Positions 38,720 through 50,122 of a stretch of 64,000 nucleotides of DNA are shown one piece after another. Source of the DNA: Chionis minor (Eukaryota > Chordata > Aves > Charadriiformes > Chionididae); NCBI GenBank assembly GCA_013398295.1, contig VZSF01010131.1:124001-188000 (forward strand). Reading direction: 5' to 3'. The notes below the pieces were generated by a model. That model worked only from the letters and a program-made list of their open reading frames with translations. It ran no database searches and was not told the DNA's origin. A program made the position numbers and the translations under genes. Position 1 is the first letter of the stretch, and every line of letters starts with the position of its first letter.

Positions 38720-41700
38720 CTAGAGAGATAATGAACACAGAGAATGTATCGATGAAAAGTCATAATGCATATAAAAATGTAGACAGTCTAAAAAAGATAA
38801 ACTGGGTCAGCACAATAGCGGCAGTTCTGTCTAATTCAACTACTTTGACAAAGGGAAACGTCCTAAAATACTGAAGATCTAGCAATGCTATTCTTATCAA
38901 ATAAATTCAGCATCCCTCTTGCAAATATCTTTTCTTCAAATAATGCTGCAAATAATATCCTGCAAATAATGTGAGTTAGAACAGCTGGGTAGGGAACAAC
39001 TATCTTACAGATGCTGCAATTCAGATTATATTTTATTAAGCTGAAATGAGAGACATAGCAAACTCTCCTAGGGAGTTCACAAGTTTCCACCCTTCTAGTA
39101 ATTGCATACTGTACAGGAAATGGAGGTTAAAAAAAATTTACAAAAAGTCATTCAGGGTATCTCTAATAGAGCCATTGCCTTGAAATACGTTCTTATCTCA
39201 GAAGTCCTCTGAAATGAAAGAATCAGGGAAGCCTTTTAGCAGTTCTTGGTATTTGTCAATAAATTAAAGGGGAGGAAGGTAGCTAGTGCTGCCCTGGTTA
39301 GCCTCCTAGCGCTGTACGGGATACTACACTGCACGGCTGTATTTAAAACTGAGCTCTCTAGGCCTCTGCCTGCTCAAATCCCTGCACAGATATATTGCTT
39401 GCTTCTCTTATCACAACTGCTTTCCCCCATAGGCACCGTCTTTTTAAAAGTGCAATATTTGCTATTCCTACGAAGTAGAATTGAAAGTATTTCATATTGT
39501 TAATCCTACATACAAACAGACGAGTATTATCAATGTGTGGCTTTCATCTCACTAGAGTGATGTAAGATAAAAACTCAACACTCGCATGAAACTAGAGATT
39601 TGGGTTGCTCTTGAACACACCAAATCTTCCTCACTCTGGGAGTACAGCTGTGCTAGACGCTTCGGTCCAGCCACCTGGACTCAAACTAGACTTAAAGAGA
39701 GAGCAACATTTTTCCTTCTCTTTCCTCTCCTTCCTCCTCATGACAACAGTTTAAAAAAAATAAATAAAAACAAACCCAACTCAACAGTAAGTCTATGCTG
39801 TTGGCTCTTGAGAATAAGGTTGTTTTGGCAGTTGCAGACCATGGCAGTCACTATAAAAGGGATGCTTTATACTCAGTTTACGCTTTGTGAGGTAATACTA
39901 AAAAAAAAAAAAAAGTAGAGTACTGGGAGTGTTTCATCCATTCTAGTGCCAGAATGATGGGCTTCCTCTCTTGAGTGGCGAGAGAGAGAGGATTATCTGG
40001 GAAGCTGAACACTTAATTTTTTGTTTTCTTCAGTGTCTGAGTCATTAACAGGTGTATGGTTGAGGATCCGAAGGTCCTGTAACGTGTTCTTATTTCTCCT
40101 AACATACCTCAAGTTGACTGTTAGCTTCACATACATTAAAGGAGGTGGTGTGTAACCTCTCAAAAGGAAAGAGATAATTGCTTGCAATTTGTAGATGAGA
40201 TACTTTAAATGTGGGTTTCACTTAGCCTGTCCAAATTCATAAAGGTAAGACTCTACAGGGTCTGATATACAGTTCTGCGCACTGGATTATACTGAAATTG
40301 CTTCATGCTTGTGTAGGAAGTTGAACACTCTATGTAGCAGGGCTGCTTGGACTTCCCTGTGTGTCAGGGGAAAGGGGTGTTATGGATGTTAATGTATTTT
40401 ATTTGGTCTCTTTCACAGAATAAAACCAAGATTCCATTAAAATACCCATGTTTGAGTTTAAATTGTTACAAATGCAAGAATCCTGGAGGGGAGCTGTAAA
40501 TTGCGACAGTAAGCTAATTGTACTTCCTTTGAGGCTCCATTAGAGTAGTAAACTATTTATACTACAAATCCCCATGCTCTGCAAAATATTTTCTTAGTTG
40601 TCTGTGTAGTATACCAGCCAAAACTGGTCCATGATAGTCACTCTTATGAAAACTGAACAATGCATAGTACATAAATTAAGCAACATAGAGTACTGGTGGG
40701 ATTACATCATTATAAAAAGTACAGCTATGTTAACTCTTGCAAGATTGGTGACTAGTTCAGGAACACTTAATTCATACAGGACTTGTGTATCTTAAGTATA
40801 TAACTAATTAATGTAGATTTCAGATTAACATCTTGAAATGTCCTTAAAGTGACTTGAATTTCTGATTTAGCACTCTGTCAATAATAATATGCATCAATAA
40901 TTACAAAAATAATTATCAACACTTATTCTCCTACTTTCTTCCTGAAAAATGTATGTCTAGTTAATAGTAGCATCATTGACTTAATTTGGAGAAGAATTTG
41001 ATTCTATATATGTGGTAACACAAGTAGTCAGCAAATCTGTATTCATTAAGTTAAACTTTAGTCAGAAATGACATTTGGAGGTTGGCTGTGTAACAAAACA
41101 TGTCAAATCAGGAAATACAACAGATAAACATCTCTAATACACATAACTATTTAAGCTACATAAATGGGCAATACAGAAATAAATAGGCTTGATGCTAATA
41201 AATGCAAATCCATACACACTGAAAGTGAAAAGGGAGTATTTGAAAGGCCCTGGACTGACTTGGTTTACACTCTTGAATCTGAAGAGACTGCAAAAGTGTA
41301 AATTAAAGTTATATAAAAGGTGATATATAAAAAATGCTCAGATTTGAAATTTTATGCTTCAAGAAAATAACTCTTGTGCACTTCTCTTCATCTGAAGCAA
41401 GATGCATAAGAAACAAAAATCCTACATATAGTGTGTACAATGTTTCCATCCTTACTTTTAAAAAATTAAATTTTAGGTAATTCTTAGGGAAAAAAACCAC
41501 GTAGTCTGCAATTTTACTTAGTTTCTCAAAATTAATTCTTTTCTTGCTGCTATTTTAGGTGTAAATATTCAACAAATATTAAAGGCCATTAAATTTGTAT
41601 CATTACTTCAGTGAAGGCTTTCTGACAGTAAGTATCAACTGGCTTATTTAAGTACTTGGAGTTTTTATGCTGCTTTGACATGCAGCCAATAGCCAAATTC

Positions 41701-43079
41701 CAAAGGACTTCACCCTGGCTTTTCTGTCCTCTGAGTGCTAGAAATTGCTAATAAAATATGAAGTTGAAATCAACTTGCAGGATACTACCAGGACAGAGCA
41801 TTCAGTCACATATCTGACAAATTCAGCGAGGAAGACAGATCTATGTCTATGTAATGAATCACATCTGATGGAGAGAAACAAGGTTGTGGGGGAATGGATT
41901 AAGATCGTTTGTTGCACTGCTATCTTTGGTGTACTTAAAAGCATGTAACAAAAGTAAAAACACAAAACATTGTGGGCTGGGACCTGATTCTCGTGTCAAC
42001 CAGATGTTTGCTGGCCCTGTCTATTTAGACTGAATGTACCGGTTTGGCATGTGTGGAGGAGAGGAAATGGTTGACATCAGTGAAAATGTTGCCTATAGTG
42101 GTCTGCTCACTATCTTTTCCATCTGAGGCTGCTTTACCCTTTCAGAAAAGCTTATGTGAGCTTATGGTTTGTTCGGAGAGAGGGATCTGGAAAAGGCCCA
42201 AACTCTGTGAGGAGGAGTCCTTTTCTTCTTCCTAAGCCAGCGGAAGATTACAGGCTCTGTAGACCATGACCCTTAGATGATGGCCCTTGGATATTCCCTT
42301 GTCCCTCACATTCACACAGGATGCTCTTGCTGACAGATGATTTACAAGACAGGGGGTGTTGCAAGCAGAGGAAGAGCAGTGACTAAGTTCACTGCCTTGC
42401 AGAAGTCCGCAGCCCTATACAGCACTTTGTGAAGAGGCAGCATGAATGTTTCTTTGTTGGGCCAAGGCCTGCAGAACTGTGGCTGGAGCTGGTTGTGATG
42501 GTACGTGCCAGGCTTAGGTGGATGTGACCAAATTGCAGAGTGTCTTCTCCCCTCAAAGTTTTAGTATGTTCCTGGGAGAAGATTGGTTACACTGTACAGG
42601 CTTTCTAGAGATGTAGGTACAGCATTCTATCCAACCTTTTGGGCCACTCTCACCCTTAGAGACATTTTTTCCACTGTGAGAGCCTCGGGAGCAGAAAAGG
42701 GCCTTTTCTGACGCCCAGGCAGCACAGGGAAGTTGCTCACAAGAGTTAAATTCAGAAAGATTGTGAGCTGCGCTTGAAGGCAAGGCATAGGTTACACATG
42801 ATTCCTGGGGAAGGGCAAATGTTCAGGTGAACAAGGAGATCGGAAAGAACAGTGAGGAGGTGGCTTAGGATGGGTGTGCAAGGAGAGTTATGCTACAGCC
42901 AGTAACGTGGACAGAAATTTTAAGATCAAAGAAGGGAATAAGGAAGGAAAAAACTGAATTTAGAAGTTGCTGAAGTCTTAGCCATCCTGCTCTAAAGCCA
43001 GGAGTAGCTGGACAAATAGACTGATAAGGGCTGAAGGAAGAAACACACTAGTACAAAGATCTAAGACATGCCTTCTTCA
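38720..43079. other. Unique AT-rich DNA, possibly with conserved regulatory sequence
   Basis: No gene recognised. It contains an A15 run (39900-39914) and a GA run at 39979-39990. The interval 40800-41160 is dense in TAATTA/ATTA-type and ATTTGCAT-like AT motifs, a texture seen in developmental enhancers but also in plain AT-rich DNA. A strong acceptor at 41557-41558 is followed by GTAAGT at 41629-41634, yet all three frames between them contain stops. Confidence 0.45.
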
Positions 43080-44935
43080 TCTTCTCCATGCTGGTCAGTT
43101 TTATTTGCTTAATGTTGTGTCCTGCTCAATGGTGTCTTTTTCCTTGGTCTATTTTATGATTTCGTTTCTGAACGATGCTCCATACCTTTGATTATTCTTT
43201 CTGCCCATGATTGTGCCTGCTTTAGTTTGTCCTTTCTGAGGTGGGGCCAAGCAACATGTTACAGTCAATATATGAGCGAACCATGTGTGTACATAGTGAC
43301 ATAAGAATGTTTTCTGTTATGTTCCTTACTCTTTTCCTAATAATCCATAACGTTCTGCTTCCTATTTTGTCTGTTGCTGGTCCCTGAGCTGATATTTTTG
43401 TAGAAGGCAAATGTCTCTATTGCATAGTAATAGTCAGAGTTTGTCACTGCATGTATAAAATCAGGACTGCTGTTACTTTGTCCATCACTTCACACTTATA
43501 AAAACTTGTATTTCAGATACCAGTTTGACAGATTATAATATTGTCATGTAATTCTCTATGGCTGGCTTTAGTTTTTACTATAGTGAAAAACCACATATCA
43601 TCAGGAAAGCTCATCTTGCTCTCCCCTTTCTTTTCAAAGTCATTTACGAATATACTAGACACCACAAGCTCTAGTGCAGATTCTTGTGGAACTCCATAGT
43701 TCCCCGTGGAAAAGGATTCCTACTCTTTTTTTTTTTTTGTGAGAAATTGTTTCTGAATGTGAAGACCTACCATTTTTTGACCTACTATTTTTTTTATCTT
43801 TCACTAACTTAAAGCTCGGAGGGAGAAAAACTTGTCATGATCAGTTTGGGAATGCAAGTGGAGTATATGACTAGGATTACTTACATTTGTGTTTACTAAC
43901 TCCTGAAAACAGTTTTTGGAGGTATAACCCCTTCTCAGAGGAGAAATCTTTATCTGCACATTTCGTTGCCCATGTATCTCATGCTTCTATTACTTAGTAT
44001 TCTTTAATAGTATTTCTAATGCTATTGATGTCAGGTTTAGAGATTTGCAGTTTGGATCTTCCTTTGCTCTCCAGAATCCTTTAAACTGGGTATCATCTTT
44101 GCCAATTTCCAGTCCTTGTGAGATGAGTTAGTCAGTGCAGTTTCACCTTGACTTTGGTTAGGCCTCGTACCTGCTTTATACTTTCTACTGTTTTACTATT
44201 TTATTGATGCACTCTAAAGCTTATACTAGCAAATAGATACATTATTCATGATGTACCCTATTAAGGAATGTTGTCTCACAAAAATGACTTTTGCACTGAA
44301 AATCCTGTTGCAAGAATTCATTTAGTCTTTCTGTTTGTTGTTAACCTCCTTGAGCCCTTCACATTTTCATCACAATTTGGTCTTCTGCAAGCTTTCTACA
44401 CTTGATGCATTTGAAGGAGGATTGATTCTAGTCATTATGTCTGTAATACGTTGTCCTTTAAAGTCTTAGACCTGCATTAACAAACTTTTACTTTTGGCTT
44501 GCCTGAGTTCTTTTTATTTTCTTAATTTGTATCCAACTTTATCTTTTCATCGAAAGTCTGTATTTCTAATATTCTAGCAGCCTGTTAGCCATTCCAATCT
44601 CTTTGGTCTGCCTCAAGACTTTTTTGATAGATCTGCATTTTCTGTCCAATTGACATGATCTAATTAAATATTCCTATAGTCTTTAAATCATGTACAAGAA
44701 TTTCTGTTTTACCTCCTGATTTTAATTTTCTTCTAACAGGCTCCATACTCCATAGTGAAAGCACTACTGTAATGGATGTTCTGCTCCTCCAAGCAGCAAT
44801 GCGCTATTGGTGTTAGTGTTCTTGTTAGGACCATTTTGAACCAGGTGCCGCTCATGGCTCAGGAACAAGTAAAGAATTGTTTCTGTTCTTCTGTATTTTC
44901 TGACCAACTGCTCCATGAAACTTTTTTGGGAGGGA
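43080..44935 (-). mobile_element. Ancient CR1/L3-type LINE, reverse-transcriptase region
   Basis: Read on the minus strand, four landmarks of CR1-clade reverse transcriptase occur in the correct order and roughly the correct spacing. A LNEFL motif (complement of 44311-44325) fits the family's 'LNEFFASVFT'. A DWKLAKMIP block (44088-44114) fits 'DWKKANVTPIFKKG'. YGVPQES (GVPQ at 43684-43695) fits 'SGVPQGSVLGP'. FPDD (43597-43608) occupies the catalytic F-A-D-D position, 29-33 residues after GVPQ as expected. An IFVNDFE stretch between the last two fits 'IFINDLE'. Frameshifts and stops are frequent and the catalytic Ala is Pro, so the copy is dead and old. The boundaries are my estimate. The 5' side near 44901-44925 still resembles the element; I did not find a clean 3' tail. 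Divergence suggests an L3-like age class rather than the young avian CR1 copies nearby. Confidence 0.85.
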
Positions 44936-45434
44936 TGTCTTACTTCTTTTCAATATAATACTAGTTTCAGGAAAATTTGGAAATGTAACTAGAAATATAA
45001 GGTGAGGTACAACAAGGGTCCTGAGAAATTGGGTGAGAAAATTTTCTTGGTTAAAGCTTGATTATTTTTTTTATTTTTTAATTGGGAAAATAAAATTCTG
45101 ATTTCTCAAAAGCCCGACCAAATGATCTCATATGCAACAAAACTATTAGCTTTCTTTTCAAGCTATTTTCTTTGAAGATAACATTGAAGGTGGTCTTGAG
45201 ATGAAAAGACAATTTGAATACAAACCTTTCATTAAAAAAAAACCACCAAAATATTTTGTTTACAATCTTTTTTTTTGTTTTTTTTGGCATGAACAGTCAA
45301 TTGAAATCCTGACAAATTCATAAGTGTTCTTTTTGTTACCACTGAGTTTGTAATTTTGCCCTTTTTCTTCCTTTTTTCCTCACCCCAACGTAATCCATAT
45401 CTAATTGAAATTACTTACTTCATGCCTTTCTTAG
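44936..45434. other. AT-rich spacer beside the LINE
   Basis: T-rich and A-rich low-complexity sequence with no recognisable gene. It may hold unrecognisable 5' portions of the neighbouring minus-strand LINE. Confidence 0.4.
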
Positions 45435-45721
45435 GTTCTGGCAGGGATTGAGAAATCCGAATCCACTTCATTTAAATACCAGGTGTCTCCTGAAGGGCTG
45501 GCGTGCAGCAGATTGCCATCCTCGTATGGGGAGAAGCCAGCTGGCGGCTATTGGCAAGTGCACTTCACAGGAGCTGTGCCAAACCATGTCTCATTACCCC
45601 AGACCGCCGTGGGGGCCTCTGCAGCATGCTAGGTTGCTGCACAGCATGCCACGACTGACGAGGTGGTTCACCTCATCAATTATCTGGGGAGCTGGTGGTC
45701 CAACCAGTGATTATAATGTGC
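45435..45721 (+). other. CpG-rich, splice-flanked 287-bp segment (exon or insertion, unresolved)
   Basis: A good acceptor (pyrimidine-rich, ending TTTCTTAG at 45434) is followed by 287 nt that are open in one frame throughout (95 codons). They end at a GC|GTAAGTGAG donor (GT at 45722-45723). A second frame is open for about 65 codons, then has one TAG near 45630, and is open again to about 45707. GC content and CpG count (seven or more) are far above the flanking AT-rich DNA. I recognise no protein family in either frame. Alternatives are a genuine exon of an unrecognised gene, a decayed retrocopy, or a younger GC-rich mobile insertion. I saw no clear target-site duplication. Confidence 0.3.
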
Positions 45722-48355
45722 GTAAGTGAGTGAGTGACCACTGGGTTACTGCTAGAAACATGTGGCTTCAGTGTGTCCTGCTTGTGGTGACTTGCTACCC
45801 AAAGCCAGCTCCCATTTAAATTCATTAAGCTATTTGAGCTATAATCCATGCTTCCTTTATACAATGACACTGCGTTTTCTGAAACAAAGATAATATAATT
45901 AGTGTGGATCACTTGGTTTTAGATTTTTCTTTTCATATTTTTAATTTCTTTAAGCTCTCTGGTTACGTTCTATGGTTCTGATTTGAACTGGTGCTCAACT
46001 TGTTAGAAGTTGTGCAGGTGGATCTTCCTCTTTTGATGGTTGGTTTGAGAAGAATGGTTGATTAGCTCTTCTTTCATCTGCCACCTCTTGAATATAGCAT
46101 TAGATAAATGTGGTTGAGTGCAGTATTCTGTCTGCAAAGTGCTGTTTATATTACGTGGAAGACAATTTTCTCAGGAATGACAACTCAATGACAGATACCA
46201 CTGTGACACAGAGTCTGTTGTGATGCAAGTGCTGCTTCTCACTACCTAGTGAATGAATCAACTGATGGATATGATCAATAGATTGAAAATATATCAACTA
46301 GCCTATGAATTACAGTCCTGACAAAAGCAGCATCGCAGCATCTTTTTAAGAGCCAAACTGCTGACTCTTCCCTGATAGTTCCACTGGATAGAACCCTAAA
46401 GAAACAGTTTAGAAAACTATTCAGTAAAACCACTCTAGAAATCAGGGTTCCCTCTACCAAACTGATTTCCAGAATTATTTGTAACATCTCCACAAGCCAC
46501 TGCGATAATTCAAACCCCTACATGAAACTAGGATCAGAACTGTCCTGGGCATTGCACATGCTCGGTTGAGTCTCTTTCCTCACAAACTAATCCAAAATAA
46601 CAATGTTTCAAAGGGTTTGGGGGAAGAATCCCTTTTCAGATAATTAATGCAAAGTGGTTAAAAAAAAAAAAAATCCCCTTTCTTCACAAGTTGCTATCCC
46701 ATCCCCCTCCAGAAAGCATTAGTCTGACATCTGCTGCTACTGCTGCTCTGCCTGTTATTATTTGTCTTAGAGCCTCTGCCCATTCTTTGCTTCTACAGCT
46801 GCTGCTGGTGTTTCCTCTTGGTGTTTCCTGCCTGCCTGGCCTAAATTCCATCTGACACCCTCTTGCTCTTCTGGCTTTCTGCCCAGCTGGTTAAGAGCTG
46901 GCATTCAGTTGACTGCAGTGCTCATTTCTGCAGTAGGAACATAAAATAATATTTGGGTTTAATTTTCTTTTGAGGAGCTCTTCAAGATCCTTTCATGAAG
47001 GTAATACATTATTTTTTCATGCTGACACTTCAGTTTGATCTTTGATCTGCAGAGAATCTTGTACCCGTGTGAGAATTGTCAATAACTGTAAGGACTGCAA
47101 AGAAACTTGTGGCAAACTTCCTGCTTCTAAAAACCATGATGAGTTGGTTTGGTTGGGGAAAGTGGTGGAATATACAGTTTTGTCCTTTCCCTTCAATAGT
47201 TTCACAGTCAAGGATGACTGCACAATCTTGCTCTGGCAGCATCCCTGGTATCTCTGCTTTTTGTACCTGCTTGCCAGTAGAGGAGGGGGGAAAATGAAGA
47301 AGGGAATCCAGGCTATGTCCTAATTCTTGTTCTTTCACCTTGGTCTCTCTCTGATAAGCTCCAGAGAGGAAGTGGCCCATGTTGACTGCCTCCTTCACAG
47401 CACTCCGGGAGATGCTTACTTCAGTCTTGAGGAAAAGACACAACTACTTAGGCGCTACCAGCTGTCTGGGCCTTTCCATCAATAAAGATAATCATTTTGA
47501 ACTTGGAGGTACAGGAGAAGAGGCAAGTAACTGAAAGTCCAGTGTCTTTTCTCCTTTGTCACCTTAAATGTGTCAAATTTAATGTATTTCAAAATATAGT
47601 ACTGAGTTTAACCATAATATGGGTGACCTGGCCAAGATCTTTTGGGTTTTAAAAACTGACAGATGAAAAATTGACCTCTGGAAGATGAGACTGTCAAAAG
47701 AGTTCAGAGCTTATGGCAACATCTTATCAGTAATATCTCCCTCTTGCTGATCAGTAGGAGTTTTTTCTAGCTTTATTAGATCATTCCCATCTTCTGTACT
47801 AGCACTGGTCCCTGCCAACATGCTGAAGGTGGGGAACCTGCTGACCTGCCTACTTGAGGAACACAACTTTTTTTCCTGTCCTGAGCTACCCCTTGTATTC
47901 TATTAATGGACAAAATAGACTGCTAATGTAATATTATCTTTTCAGCTGTGAAATAGCACATTTCCCATGTTGGGTTTTTTAATTTGGATCCAAAATAAAT
48001 CCAGGAGGAAGAACTTACTTAGCTACCCTGCAAGTGACCTGATGTCAGCTTGTGCACAGAAAATACTGGCTTTCTAAAGCAGCTAGACTGAAGCACTGCA
48101 TCTACAGTTTGATGCTCCCCACTTGTCTGTCATCTAAATGCTGAGCATCTCTTTGCACTGGATGGATGGAAGATGTTATTTTAGGAGACAATGCCATGCA
48201 GTCTAGTAAACATTTTATATAGATGAAAGTATTTTCTGAACAGCGTACTGGGACCATTAGTACAGTATAGAGAATATGAGGGAAAGACTAAGTCTGAACT
48301 GAACAGAAAGAGTGATGCATGGAGTCACAGAATTGTGCTCCACAAAGTTGTGGTT
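45722..48355. other. Unique non-coding DNA
   Basis: No gene recognised. The largest frame is a minus-strand 137-codon ORF (47030-47443). It has ordinary amino-acid composition but no domain, and frames open on the other strand overlap it (93 and 73 codons). An A14 run lies at 46660-46673. Confidence 0.5.
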
Positions 48356-48375
48356 GTTGGGACATATGTCCCAAC
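48356..48375. repeat. 20-bp perfect palindrome
   Basis: GTTGGGACAT is followed directly by its exact reverse complement, with no spacer. Such a perfect 2 x 10 bp palindrome is unexpected in a given 64-kb window and could bind a dimeric protein or be chance. Confidence 0.9.
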
Positions 48376-49928
48376 CTAAAAACTGAAGACTCAGAAATGA
48401 CAGGGAAATACTAGTAAATTAAAAGGAAAGGAGCTGTTACCCTCTTCCTTTCTCCTGAAGTTAGCTAGCTGTGTTGAAGGAACTGAATGCAAGAAAAGAC
48501 ACAGATCTGAAATGTGCAAATGCCAGATTCTATAAAGAAACTAATTCCAGGTGGAGGGATCAGTCTGTTCAGAGGCACAAGGTTCGTTTCATGCAGCTGG
48601 CCTTGAATGATTATTTCTCAATGTGTTGCTGTTACTCTGCCCACACCATGGTTAAGCAGTACTTAAAAGATTCTCAGGACTAAGAAGCTAATGAATGTGG
48701 AAAAATAAGTTTGAATTTAAGGGGCACAAATTTTTAGCCTGTGAAGCATGTGATCTTTATGTAATTTTGTGTCAATACAATGTATTAGGGAAGATCAAGA
48801 ATAATCTTTTGCCAAAAAAGCTAGTCATTAAGGGGACTAAGGCTGCTGAGCACTGTCATGTCACGCAGCACACATTCCTTAAATCTGTATCTGCCATACA
48901 GATTTCTATCAGAATATAAGAAAAATACTGCAAAGAAAATCTCCTAGCTTTTAGGAATGTTGAGTTAAAACCTGAAAATGTAATATATTGGTAGTAGTAC
49001 ACTGAGGTCCTGCAGAGATACTTCCGTGAACTTCCACCAAAGCATTTTTAGGTGACTCTCCTACTTCTCCATTTAGTGTGTTCTTAGGCAGTGGCATGGG
49101 CTTCAGAAGTAGAAGCTCCACAGAAAATTATATTGCCTGTCCCAAAAAGTAAGAATGAGTACAAGAGGGGTTAACTTTAACTTCTTGGTTCATTCTTAGA
49201 TGGTATCTTGGGAGTGTGCTTGACAATCTTAACTTGACACCTGTACATATATTTATTTTTATTGGAACATAGAATTACATTGGATTTTAAGAGATTCCGT
49301 TTGGTTTGTAAAATGATATTTTGTTTACATTGGTTCTTCTGGTTTGTTTTCAAAATGTTGTTACAGTGAATTCTTAAATATTTTAATTAGCAGCACATTA
49401 AAAAATACTGTTTTCAGGGAATTAAGTCATTTAGAACTAGTTAATGCCCTTCTGTATCACTTTAACCTGAATCTAGGCTGCTAATCCTGTTGAATAACAA
49501 AAGCACTGAATTTCCCTCCCTGGTTGTACACTCAGAAAGATGATTGCTAATAAAGTGCACCTTGAATGTCAGTCAAGGGAAGAAAATCTAATTTTTTTGA
49601 TAAATCTCTAAAATGTAAATTAGCTCTGCTAGAGTGTCAGTCATGTAGGCTAGTGGAATATCTGAAATTCCTCAGGTATCTATTTCTGGTTTATACGATA
49701 TTTCTGGTGATGTCCAATGAAACACTCTCAGAATGTCCCTGCTATAGTACTCAAACTGAAAAATGCTTTTGGTATTTCCATACTTATAAACATTTGAGTT
49801 TCTTGATATTATTACATGGATTTTAACATGTATTTAAAAAAAATCCTCAAAGCCCTTAGGTCTCTTCTCATTACTTTTATTTAACATATGTCAGATTTTT
49901 TTGAGACCACACAAGTACCTCAACATAT
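48376..49928. other. Unique AT-rich non-coding DNA
   Basis: No gene or repeat family recognised. Plus-strand ORFs at 48471-48683, 48695-48919 and 49566-49826 (70-86 codons) have no domains. Confidence 0.5.
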
Positions 49929-49975
49929 GAAAATGCATCATTTGGAATCGCCAAATGATTTGGAAAATGCATCAT
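49929..49975 (+). repeat. 13-bp direct repeat with internal hairpin, abutting a CR1 tail
   Basis: GAAAATGCATCAT occurs at 49929-49941 and again at 49963-49975. Between and overlapping them, a 9-bp inverted repeat (49937-49945 with 49951-49959) encloses a 5-nt loop. The second copy runs into the CR1 fragment. Confidence 0.7.
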
Positions 49976-50122
49976 GTTGAACTGCCATCCCTGGAGGTAT
50001 TTAAAAGACTGGTAGACATGGTGCTGAGGGACATGGTTTAGTGGTGCTTTGTTCAGTGAGAGGTTTATGGTTGGACTCAATTATCTTAACGGTCTCTTCC
50101 AACCTAGGTGATTCTATGATTT
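49972..50122 (+). repeat. CR1 LINE 3' end
   Basis: About 150 bp match the CR1 3' region in order: an ACTGCCATCCCTGGAGG block (49981-49997), a GGGACATGGTTTAGTGGTG block near 50028-50046, GGTTGGACTCAAT near 50069-50081, a TCTTCCAACCTAGGTG block near 50095-50110, and the ATTCTATGATTT terminus at 50111-50122. It is a 5'-truncated, non-functional copy in plus orientation. It is the clearest avian-type repeat in the window. Confidence 0.93.

Noticed and set aside
41559..41628. Exon between a very strong acceptor and a GTAAGT donor
   Set aside because: All three reading frames contain stops between the two sites. At most it could be non-coding.
47030..47443. 137-codon minus-strand ORF as a gene
   Set aside because: Balanced composition, but frames on the opposite strand overlap and no family is recognised. 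The length is within chance expectation.
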